Shown: positions 1-7,405 of the stretch, piece by piece
Layout of the letters: every line of letters starts with the position of its first letter
Position numbering within the stretch: the first letter of the stretch is position 1
Source of the DNA: Prorocentrum cordatum
Taxonomy: Eukaryota > Sar > Dinophyceae > Prorocentrales > Prorocentraceae
Assembly: GCA_963575745.1 (NCBI GenBank)
Contig: CAUYUJ010018327.1
Coordinates: forward strand, 1-64,000
Direction: 5' to 3'
Length of the DNA stretch: 64,000 nt
Notes under the pieces: generated by a model
What the model was told of the DNA's origin: nothing
The model's database searches: none
The model's input: the letters and a program-made list of their open reading frames with translations, nothing else
Position numbers and translations under genes: made by a program

Positions 1-516
1 CGATGGAGGTGGTGAGGGAGCTCTCGTGCTGGGTGGCGCAAGCCCCCCTCATCTGGCAGGGGATCGAGGTCAAGGACTGCGAGGGCCTCCCCGAGGGCAG
101 CGAGCGGGCGGCCGGAGAGACCAGAAGGCGCGCTGGTTGCAGGGGCGGCACCCTGCTGTCACGCCCCACAGCGGCAGCAAGAGGGTCGGAGCGTCCGTGC
201 CCAGCTTGCGCAAGGAGGACGTGGTGCCGATGGCCGCCAGGGTGCGCTTCCTGGAGTGGCTGGTGTCCGCCCCGATGATGCACCTGGCGGCGTGGCCGCC
301 GACGCCGGCCGAGGGCCCCCCAGCGGCGCGGCGGCAGCAGGTGAGGCGGAGGCTGAGCCCCTGGCGCCTGACTCCTCGGGGGCCTCGAGGGAGGCTTGGC
401 TGAGCGCCTACGGGCTCGACGAAGCGAGCCTCCTTGAGTGGTCAGCCGCAGCTGAGACGGCGCGCGAAGACAGGCGCAAGAGACGCCGCCGCGCTGAAGG
501 TGACGAAGGGGAGTGA
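1..516 (+). pseudogene. 3' part of an unidentified gene, frame-broken
   Basis: Protein-like stretches lie in three successive frames: positions 3 to about 130 (begins MEVVRELSCWVAQAP), about 170-300 (contains VVPMAARVRFLEWLVSAP) and about 300-516 (ends LLEWSAAAETAREDRRKR... with a TGA stop at 514-516). The last part ends in a basic then acidic tail. Either small indels have broken one gene or very short introns separate the pieces; no clear GT/GC-AG pair was found, so a broken copy is preferred. The upstream end lies outside the window. The terminal ~140 bp belongs to the 310-bp tandem duplication that follows. No family recognised. Confidence 0.3.
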
Positions 517-995
517 TGCAGCATCACTTTCCTCTTTCTGTTGTATCTGCCCCTCGTCACCTCTTTTGGCGTGCGCGTGTGGCAGCGTCTTCTGCCCCGC
601 ATTGTTGATGCAGCGAGGAGGCTGTCTGGCGTGATGTGCGCCTCCGCCCCGCTGCCTTCTGATTTCTTTGAAATCGTGCGCTTCCTCGGGGGCCTCGAGG
701 GAGGCTTGGCTGAGCGCCTACGGGCTCGACGAAGCGAGCCTCCTCGAGTGGTCAGCCGCAGCAGAGACGGCGCGCGAAGACAGGCGCAAGAGACGCCGTC
801 GCGCTGTAGTTGACGAAGGGGAGTGATGCAGCATCACTTTCCTCTTTCTGTTGTATCTGCCCCTCGTCACCTCTTTTGGCGTGTGCGTGGGCAGCGTCTT
901 CTGCCCCGCATTCTTGATGCAGCGAGGCGGCTCTGTCAGGCGTGATGTGCGCCTCCGCCCCGCTGCCTTCTGATTTCTTTGAAATCGTGCGCTTC
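373..995. repeat. 310-bp tandem duplication (two copies)
   Basis: Positions 373-682 and 683-995 are the same ~310-bp sequence with a few substitutions and small indels. The unit starts in the 3' coding end of the preceding broken gene, contains its stop codon, then a 3' flank ending in TTCTGATTTCTTTGAAATCG. The second copy repeats the gene tail without its upstream part. The end of copy two runs directly into the left arm of the inverted repeat that frames the large 20-bp array. Confidence 0.9.
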
Positions 996-1155
996 GCGCT
1001 TTTGGCGCTTCGCGCCCTTTCCCCTGGCGGCTCCCTTGGGGCCCCTTGGGTTGGCCCTTGAGGCCCTGGGGCCAACGGGCTCTGTGGGCCTCGGGCTTCT
1101 TTTAGCCTTCACAGGCCCCGCAGCTCACAGCTCACACAGGAGCACGGCAGACCAC
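971..1155 (+). repeat. Left arm of inverted repeat framing the 20-bp array
   Basis: This ~180-bp segment (TGATTTCTTTGAAATC... to the first array units) is present in reverse complement at 4115-4292. The two arms share runs such as GAGGCCCTGGGGCCAACGGG and CCCCGCAGCTCACAGCTCAC, with scattered substitutions. Weaker similarity continues outward past both arms. The arms point inward with the tandem array between them. Confidence 0.85.
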
Positions 1156-1193
1156 ACAGGAGCACGGCAATCCCCACAGGAGCACGGCAGACC

Positions 1194-1255
1194 GCGCGCA
1201 GGTACAACATAAACGCGCCTTTTGTTGTACCCCGAACGCCGCTGGCGTTTCCCCC
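1194..1255 (+). repeat. Hairpin spacer in the array, copy 1
   Basis: A ~60-bp non-array segment containing GTACAACA...TGTTGTAC, a perfect 8-bp inverted repeat around about 13 bases, followed by CCGAACGCCGCTGGCGTTTC. Near-identical copies sit at 2559-2618 and 3374-3434, each in the same array context, so the array also has a higher-order organisation of roughly 0.8-1.4 kb. Confidence 0.85.
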
Positions 1256-1903
1256 ACAGGAGCACGGCAGACCACACAAGCTGGCGGGAAACCCCAAATG
1301 AGCACGGCAGCCCACAGGAGCACGGCAGACCACACAGGAGCACGGCAGACGCCACAGGAGCACGGCAGACCGCGCAGGAGCACGGCAGACCACACATGAG
1401 CACGGCAAACCAAGAAGGAGCACGGCAGACCCCATAGGAGCACGGCAGACCATAGAAGAGCACGGCAGACCACACAGGAGCACGGCAGACCACACAGGAG
1501 CACGGCACGGCACCACGGCAGACCACACAGGAGCACGGCAGACTCCACAGGAGCACGGCAGACCACAAAGGGAACACGGCAGACCACACAGGAGCCCGGC
1601 AGACCCCACACGAATACGGCAGACCACAAAGGGAACACGGCAGACCACACAGGAGCCCGGCAGACCCCACACGAATACGGCAGACCCCAAAGGAGCACGG
1701 CAGACCACACAGGAGCACGGAAGACCACACAAGAGCACGGCAGACCCAACAGGAACACGGCAGACCCAAAACGAGCACGGCAGAGCCGAGAGGAGCACGG
1801 CAAACCCCGCAAGAGCACGGCAGACCGCACAGGAGCACGGCAGACCACACAGGATCACGGCAAACCCCACAGGAGCACGGCAGTCCACACAGGAGCACGG
1901 CAG

Positions 1904-2216
1904 TGGTGTTGCTGGTTTGGTCCCCTCGGGATACCGCATTGACGTGTTGCTGGTTTGCCCCCCCCAGGATACCTTCTTGACGTGTTGCTGGTTTGTCCCC
2001 TCAGCACCTTCTTGACGTGTTGCTGGTTTGCCCCCTCAGGATGACTTCTTGGCGAGTGGCTGGTTTTGCCTCAGGGTAACTTATTGAAGTGTTGGTGGTC
2101 GACCACCTCAGCACCTTCTTGGCGTGTTGCTCGTTTGCCCCCCTCAGGATAACCTTTGACGTGTTGCTGGTTTGCCCCGTCAGGATAACTTCTTCACGTG
2201 TTGCTGGTTTGCCCCC
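1904..2216. repeat. Nested ~45-bp tandem repeat inside the 20-bp array
   Basis: About eight diverged units with the core GACGTGTTGCTGGTTTGCCC followed by a variable C-rich tail and CAGGATAACTTCTT. Array units flank it directly on both sides, so this is an insertion into, or a replacement within, the larger array. Confidence 0.85.
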
Positions 2217-2558
2217 ACAGGAGCACGGCAGACCACACAGGAGCACGGCAGACCCCACACGAGCACGGCAGACCAAAGAGACGACACAAGGAGCACAGCA
2301 GATCCCGCAGGAGCAGGGCAGACACCACACGAGCACGGCAGATCCCAAATGAGCACGGCAGACACAGAAGCACTGCAGACCACACAAGAGCACCGCAGAC
2401 CTCACAGGAGCACGGCAGACCCCACAGGAGCACGGCAGACCCCACAGGAGCACGGCAAACCACAAAGGAGCACGGCAGACCACAGAAGCACGGCAAACCA
2501 CACAGGAGCACGGCAGACCACACAGGAGCACGGCAATCCCCACAGGAGCACGGCAGAC

Positions 2559-2618
2559 CGCGCGCAGGTACAACATAAACGCGCCTTTTGTTGTACCCCG
2601 AACGCCGCTGGCGTTTCC
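2559..2618 (+). repeat. Hairpin spacer in the array, copy 2
   Basis: Same sequence as 1194-1255, including the GTACAACA/TGTTGTAC inverted repeat. The flanking array units before and after it also match those around copy 1 for about 100-200 bp, so the array grew by segmental duplication as well as unit by unit. Confidence 0.85.
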
Positions 2619-3373
2619 CCCACAGGAGCACGGCAGACCACACAAGCTGGCGGGAAACCCCAAATGAGCACGGCAGACCACAGGAGCACGGCAGACCACA
2701 CAGGAGCACGGCAGACGCCACAGGAGCACGGCAGACCGCGCAGGAGCACGGCAGACCACACATGAGCACGGCAGACCCCACAGGAGCACGGCAGACCCCA
2801 TAGGAGCACGGCAGACCATAGAAGAGCACGGCAGACCAACAGGAGCACGGCAGACCACACAAGAGCACGGCAGGCCACACAGGAGCACGGCAGACCACAC
2901 AGGAGCACGGCAGACCACAAAGGAGCACGGCAGACCACACAAGAGCACGGCAGACCCCACAAGAGCACGGCAGACCCCACAGGAGCACGGCAGACCCCAC
3001 AGGAGCACGGCAGAGCAGACCCAAAAGGAGCACGGCAGACCACACAGGAGCAAGGCAAACCACAGGAGCACGGCAGACCACACAGGAGCACGGCAGACCC
3101 CACAGTAGCAAGGCAGACCCCAAAGGAGCACGGCAGACCACCGGAGCACGGCAGACCACACAGGAGTACGGCAGACCCCACATGAGCACGGCAAATCCCA
3201 AATGAGCACGGCAGACCACAAGAGCACGGCAGACCACACAGGAGCACGGCAGACTCCACAGGAGCACGGCAGACCACAAAGGAGCACGGCAGACCACACA
3301 GGAGCCCGGCAGACGCCACAGGAGCACGGCAGACGCCACAGGAGCACGGCGGAACCCACAGGAGCACGGCAGA

Positions 3374-3434
3374 CCGCGCGCGGGTACAACATAAACGCGC
3401 CTTTTTGTTGTACCCCGAACGCCGCTGGCGTTTC
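3374..3434 (+). repeat. Hairpin spacer in the array, copy 3
   Basis: Third copy of the ~60-bp spacer, with one extra T in the loop run and a CGGGTACAAC variant of the left edge. Flanking units are more diverged than around copies 1 and 2. Confidence 0.8.
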
Positions 3435-3953
3435 CCCAACAGGAGCACGGCAGATCTCACAGGCGCGCGGCAGACCCCAAATGAGCACGGCCGACCACAG
3501 GAGCACGGCAGACCCCAAATGAGTACGGCAGACCCCAAAAGAGCACCGTAGACGCCTCAGGAGCACGGCTGACCACACAGGAGCACGGCAGACCACACAG
3601 GAGCGCGGCAAACCACAAAGGAGCAAGGCAGACACCAAATGAGCACGGCAGTCCACACGTTCGCACGGCAGACCGCACAGGAGCACGGCAGACCCCACAT
3701 GAGCACGGCAGACCAAGAAGGAGCACGGCAGACCACACAGGAGCACGGCAGACCACACAGGAGCACGGCAGACCACACAGGACACGGCAGACCCCACGGG
3801 AGCACGGCAGACCACACAGGAGCACGGCAAACCACACAAGAGCACGGCAGACCATACAGGAGCACGCCAGACCACACAGGAGCACGGCAGACCACACGTT
3901 CGCACGGCAAACTCCACAGGAGCACGGCAGACCCCAAAGGAGCACGGCAGTGG

Positions 3954-4114
3954 TACGTGGCACTGCTGTGGTATGCCGTACTAAAAACGTGGAATATCTC
4001 ATAAGCCCAGGGGACAAAAGCACGCTTCCCGTTCTTGTCCGGTCAGGTTCGTTGGCGGATTCCCCAAAATGGCCATTTCGCTCGAGACATCCTCAAAAAA
4101 TCGAGGTGTGGTCT
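3954..4114 (+). repeat. Junction module between array and right arm
   Basis: This non-array stretch contains CTTCCCGTTCTTGTCCGGTC, then CCCCAAAATGGCCATTTCGC and TCGAGACATCCTCAAAAAATC. The same ordered pieces recur at 7908-7990 and 9319-9390 in the minisatellite region. A shorter match to the first piece is at 11087-11108. It is therefore a dispersed module and not unique sequence. No gene. Confidence 0.75.
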
Positions 4115-4292
4115 GCCGTGCTCCTGTGTGAGCTGTGAGCTGCGGGGCCTATGAAGGCTAAAAGGAGCCCGAGGCCCACGGAGCCCGTTGGCCCCAGGGC
4201 CTCAAGGGCCAACCCTAGGGGCCCCGAAGGAGCCTCCGCAGGGGAGGGCGCGAAGCGCCAAACGCGCGAAGCGCAAGATTTCAAAGAAATCA
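4115..4292 (-). repeat. Right arm of inverted repeat framing the 20-bp array
   Basis: Reverse complement of 971-1155, including one array unit in opposite orientation at its inner edge. Together the arms enclose about 3 kb of array. From 4293 to 4502 there is no gene; the segment includes a second, diverged homology to the outside of the left arm and CTCACGAACCTCGAGGTGAG-type direct repeats. Confidence 0.85.
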
Positions 4293-4502
4293 AGACAGCA
4301 GCGGAGACTGAGGCACGCAAAGCACGGCCAGGAAGTCTGCCTCGCTGCAAATGAGACGCGAGGCCCACCCTCTCAACAAGTGACGAAGGGCCTCACGAAC
4401 CTCGAGGTGAGGCCAGCACACGCATTGCAAAGCCAAACGGGCCTGACCTCACGTGAGGGCTGAAACACACAACGGGCCTCGCCGAAGTCCCTGCCCCCGC
4501 TC

Positions 4503-5795
4503 CTAGAACTCATGCCAGGCGAGGCGGCCCCCAGACTCTTGGAGGACGAACGGCAGGCCTGCCCTGCACCTCACCCCGACGGAGTCAATCTCAAGCCACC
4601 CTGCCTTCCAGCGCAGGAGCTGCACTTCCTTCTTAGCAGCCCCCAGCTGCTCCTGCAGGGAGCAAATGTGAGCCACCTTTGACCAGTCGGCGAGCCATCG
4701 CCGCACTTCGCCCTCGGCGTCCTCGGTCGGCACGGCCAGCTCAGCGAATCCCACGGCAGTTCGACCGTCGTCTCCGTCTCCACGGAGGAGTGCGGCTTCG
4801 TTCACGCCGAGGTAGGTCGCGATCGCTCCACTGAGCGCCGACGCAGCGGTGGCGGAGCAGGCAGTAGCAGCATCGCCGTCGGCATGCTCCTGCCCCTGGC
4901 CGCCTACGCTGTCGTCGTCGCTGTCGTTGTGGCTGACGGCCTCGCCCAGACGGCCACTGACGGACAACAGCAGCGGCGAGGACTCGCCAGCCGCGGGCAC
5001 GGCATGGTCCCCGAAGGCGCCGCCGTCATCCCCGTCGCCGCCGCCCTCGCTCCCGCCGTCGCAGCTCTCGATGCCCAGCGCGTCCAGCAACAGGTCGTAG
5101 GGGTCGGCCCGCTGGTGCTCGCCCGCGGCCTCAGCCTCCAGAACAGCGAGCCGCCAGCCCGCCGCAACCCCCTGCGCAAAGGCCTGGCCCGCGGACGCCG
5201 CGACGAGGTCGAAGCCCTGCCACGCACCAGGCGCCAGCACCTCGGCCAGCGGAAGGGCGCGCGGCTCGACGCGGAAGTCGGAGAGCGCCGAGGGCTCCTT
5301 CGCATCGCCGCCGGCTGGCGCGTTGCCCCACTCGCGCGAGTAGACCTCGTGCCACACTCCAGGCGGCCGCTCCAAGGCCAGGGGCGCCGCGAGCGGCACA
5401 GCGCCCAGGACCTGGGTCTGCGCCAAGGCCGCCTCGGCAACCTCAGCGCGGCGCGCTTCGGTGGGGACAGGCCGCAGACGAGCTTGTCCTGGAGGCGGCG
5501 CGTGCCGCGCCCAGTTGCCCTCCTCGAGGTCGAACTGGGCATCGATCAGCACTGCAGGCGCGGCGCCGAGCAGCCTCACAGCTGCCAAGGCGTCGCCGTG
5601 GCAGGGCGCGAAGCCGCCGAGGACGTCGGCGAGCTGCCAGTGCGCCGCCAGCGCACGCCGCAGGACCTTGGTCCGCTGCGCCAGCGCTGCGGCCCTGCTG
5701 AGCCCGAGCTCCTGGCGGCGCGCGCGCCGCAAGCGCCGAGCCAGGGTGCGGGCAGACGCAGCCGCCCAAGCCGCTCCGCACCCGGAGTGTACCAT
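4503..5795 (-). CDS. Intronless retrogene, unknown protein (430 aa)
   Basis: An uninterrupted frame of 430 codons runs from ATG at 5795 to TAG at 4503-4505. This ATG is chosen because it is the first one 53 nt downstream of a relict spliced leader (5849-5869), exactly where a mature dinoflagellate mRNA would start translating. The frame stays open further upstream through the leader, but that part is 5'UTR and repeat. The protein starts MVHSGCGAAWAAASARTL, has an Arg-rich segment near residues 18-30, an Asp/Gly/Ser-rich acidic middle, and a possible short coiled coil near the C-terminus (VAHICSLQEQLGAAKKEV). I recognise no family. The spliced leader plus lack of introns indicates insertion of a reverse-transcribed mRNA; no poly-A tail is visible at the 3' side. 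The frame is intact, so it may be recent or under constraint. Expression is unknown. Confidence 0.6.
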   Translation of the reverse strand: MVHSGCGAAWAAASARTLARRLRRARRQELGLSRAAALAQRTKVLRRALAAHWQLADVLGGFAPCHGDALAAVRLLGAAPAVLIDAQFDLEEGNWARHAPPPGQARLRPVPTEARRAEVAEAALAQTQVLGAVPLAAPLALERPPGVWHEVYSREWGNAPAGGDAKEPSALSDFRVEPRALPLAEVLAPGAWQGFDLVAASAGQAFAQGVAAGWRLAVLEAEAAGEHQRADPYDLLLDALGIESCDGGSEGGGDGDDGGAFGDHAVPAAGESSPLLLSVSGRLGEAVSHNDSDDDSVGGQGQEHADGDAATACSATAASALSGAIATYLGVNEAALLRGDGDDGRTAVGFAELAVPTEDAEGEVRRWLADWSKVAHICSLQEQLGAAKKEVQLLRWKAGWLEIDSVGVRCRAGLPFVLQESGGRLAWHEF

Positions 5796-5848
5796 GGCCT
5801 CTGGCGGGCGCGCCGGCGCGCCCGAGGGCCTGCCGTAAGCCAGGCTCG

Positions 5849-5869
5849 CTTGAGCCAAAATGGCTACGG
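5849..5869 (-). other. Relict dinoflagellate spliced leader (DinoSL)
   Basis: On the minus strand this is a 21-of-21 match to DinoSL positions 2-22 (starts CCGTAGCCATTTTGG, ends GCTCAAG). Only the variable first base differs: it is C here and A, G or T in the canonical leader. DinoSL is normally added to mRNA by trans-splicing, so a genomic copy directly in front of an open frame marks a retroposed mRNA. Immediately upstream (5870 on) the sequence becomes units of the GGAGCACGGCAGACC repeat, so that repeat lies at the insertion junction. Confidence 0.92.
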
Positions 5870-6165
5870 GCCGTGCTCCTGTGTGGTCTGCCGTGCTCCT
5901 GTGGTCTGCCGTGCTCCCCACAGGAGCACGGCAGACCGCGCGCAGGAACCGAGAGGAGCACGGCAGACCAAGACGAGGAGCACGGCAGACCAGGCACTGA
6001 AACCGAGAGGAGCACGGCAGACCAAGACGAGGAGCACGGCAGACCAGGCACCAAGAGCGCCCTCAAGACGACGGAAAGGATGACCAAGACGAGGAGCACG
6101 GCAGACCAAGACGAGGAGCACGGCAGACTATGCCCTAAGAGTGCCCTCAAGACGGCCGAACAATC
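5870..6165. repeat. Head-to-head array of the 20-bp unit
   Basis: Units read in minus orientation from 5870 to about 5917 and in plus orientation after it, meeting at CCGTGCTCCCCACAGGAGCA. The plus part has longer units (GGAGCACGGCAGACCAAGAC and GGAGCACGGCAGACCAGGCA) spaced by GAACCGAGA or GAGCGCCCTCAAGACG. The orientation switch gives a local palindrome that could fold. Confidence 0.9.
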
Positions 6166-6353
6166 ATCAAACAAACAATGAGTCTAACGTCGTCTTGGAA
6201 TCGTTTTTGAGGGCATCAGTACGGCCCCCCAAAAACAAAATCGGCCCAAAGATGACCCGCAGAGTGCCCTCAATACGGCCGACCATGACGATTTCGCTGG
6301 GGACGTGTTCAATAAATTAAGAGTGTATCAGCACCGTCTGCTGCAACAACGCT
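6166..6353. other. Non-coding spacer with GAGTGCCCTCAAGACGGCC repeats
   Basis: Short direct repeats of GAGTGCCCTCAAGACGGCC (about 6057, 6138 and, diverged, 6251) in otherwise A-rich sequence. No open frame that looks coding. Confidence 0.6.
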
Positions 6354-6512
6354 GTGCTGGTCTGCCGTTCTCCTGTGGTCAGCTGTGCTGCTCTGCCGTG
6401 CTCCTGCGGTCTGCCGTTCTGGTCTGCCGTTCTGGTCTGCCGTGCTCCTGTGGTCTGCCTTCCTGGTCTGCCGTGCTGCTGCCGTCTGTCGTGTTGCTGC
6501 GCTGTGCCGTGT
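6354..6512 (-). repeat. Array of the 20-bp unit, minus orientation, diverged
   Basis: Repeats of GGTCTGCCGTGCTCCTGT and shortened forms (TTCTGGTCTGCCG) are the reverse complement of the large-array unit. Units are more variable and often shortened to about 12-14 bp. Confidence 0.85.
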
Positions 6513-6639
6513 AAGCTGATAAACCGGTCAGACCGATGAAGAAAACGAGAGTCGGGTTACAACGGCTACGCAGATTTAAACTGCTAGTCCAAAGGCTCTC
6601 CAGAGGACCCCAACATCTCCCAAGCACACCCCGAGAAGT

Positions 6640-6657
6640 CCATCATCATCATCATCC

Positions 6658-6705
<48 letters not shown>

Positions 6706-6832
6706 CCATACTCATACTCATACTCATCATCATCATCCTCCTCCTCCTCATCATCATCATTATCATCATCGTACGCATCACCATCACCATCAGCAGCAAC
6801 ATGATCATCACCAACAACAGCAGCGTCAATGA
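6640..6832. repeat. (CAT)n microsatellite
   Basis: Nearly pure CAT triplets with CCT, ACT and CAG interruptions. Read in frame it gives a long His tract; this is compositional and not annotated as a protein. Confidence 0.95.
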
Positions 6833-6838
6833 CATGAT

Positions 6839-6980
6839 CTGGTCTGCTATGTTCCTATGGGCTGCCGTGCTGGTCTGCCGTGCTGGTCTGCCGTGCCGGA
6901 CTGCCGTGCTCGTCTGCCGTGTCGGTGTGTTGTGCTGGTCTGCCGTGCGGGTCTGCTGTTCTGGTCTGCCGTGCTGAAGC
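6839..6980 (-). repeat. Array of the 20-bp unit, minus orientation, shortened units
   Basis: Around ten units of about 12-14 bp (GCCGTGCTGGTCTGCC) related to the core GGTCTGCCGTGCT. Similar in style to the shortened units at 6354-6512. Confidence 0.8.
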
Positions 6981-7007
6981 TGAAGCTTTGGGGGCTTAAA
7001 GCCAGAG

Positions 7008-7137
7008 AAAGAGAGAGACATAGAGAGATAGAGAGGGAGAGAGATTCTCTAACTAAGGGGTACGGGCTCCATCCCGAAACTCGTTGGCGGTTCTCTAACT
7101 AAGGGGTACGGGCTCCATCCCGAAACTCGTTGGCGGA
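7008..7137. repeat. (GA)n tract and a 46-bp direct duplication
   Basis: A GAGAGA-type tract (7008-7045) leads into two copies of a ~46-bp sequence with core TCTCTAACTAAGGGGTACGG and CCATCCCGAAACTCGTTGGC. Positions 7138-7270 hold unique sequence with no supported feature. Confidence 0.85.
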
Positions 7138-7270
7138 TGACGGGAAGCGTCTTCGAGGTACGACAAGCAAGCGGGACGTTCTGGCTGAATCCTTGAGTAA
7201 ATATATCTTTTCTTTAACTATATGGGTTGCCGCGCTGCACGGGATTTTTCGTTAACGGATTCCCCAAAAT

Positions 7271-7405
7271 GGTCTGGCGTGCTCCTGTATGGTCTGCCGT
7301 GCTCTTGTGTGGTTTGCCGTGCTCCTGTGTGGTCTGCCGTGCTCCCGTGGGGTCTGCCGTGTCCTGTGTGGTCTGCCGTGCTCCTGTGTGGTCTGCCGTG
7401 TTCCG
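7271..7405 (-). repeat. Array segment matching 3766-3878 in reverse
   Basis: These units reproduce, in reverse complement, the exact order of variants seen at about 3766-3878 of the large array: a CGCCAGAC unit, a CCATACA ending, a CAAACC unit, a CCCCACGGG unit and one unit lacking GAG. A shared order of private variants means this segment was copied from the large array (or both from one source) and did not arise independently. Confidence 0.9.

Larger units (their letters stand above)
1128..3953. repeat. Large array of a 20-bp unit, GGAGCACGGCAGACCACACA
   Basis: More than one hundred head-to-tail units of about 20 bp with consensus GGAGCACGGCAGACCACACA and many point variants (CCCCACA, CGCACA, CTCACA endings; occasional AGCAAGG). 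Because 20 is not a multiple of 3, any frame cycles through all three phases, and few variants create stops. Long frames therefore stay open on both strands, the longest 638 codons on minus from 3917 to 2001, with Cys/Leu-rich text. These are by-products of the repeat and are not annotated as genes. The array is interrupted by a 45-bp repeat (1904-2216) and three copies of a ~60-bp spacer. Confidence 0.95.

Noticed and set aside
2001-3917. 638-codon minus-strand frame (Cys/Leu/Val-rich) and other long frames in the 20-bp array, on both strands
   Set aside because: The 20-bp unit and most of its variants lack stops in all phases, so long frames are expected. The text cycles every 20 residues, and both strands are equally open.
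1128-3953. CRISPR-like array
   Set aside because: Units are contiguous with no unique spacers, and the setting is eukaryotic.
4060-4075. CCCCAAAATGGCCA as a spliced-leader relic (also 7262)
   Set aside because: Only the ~10-base core CCAAAATGGC matches the reverse complement of the leader; flanks do not, and the sequence belongs to a dispersed repeat module.
6536-6832. His-rich protein from (CAT)n, and similar His tracts near 35.2 and 50.7 kb
   Set aside because: Pure microsatellite translation; no unique protein sequence beside it.
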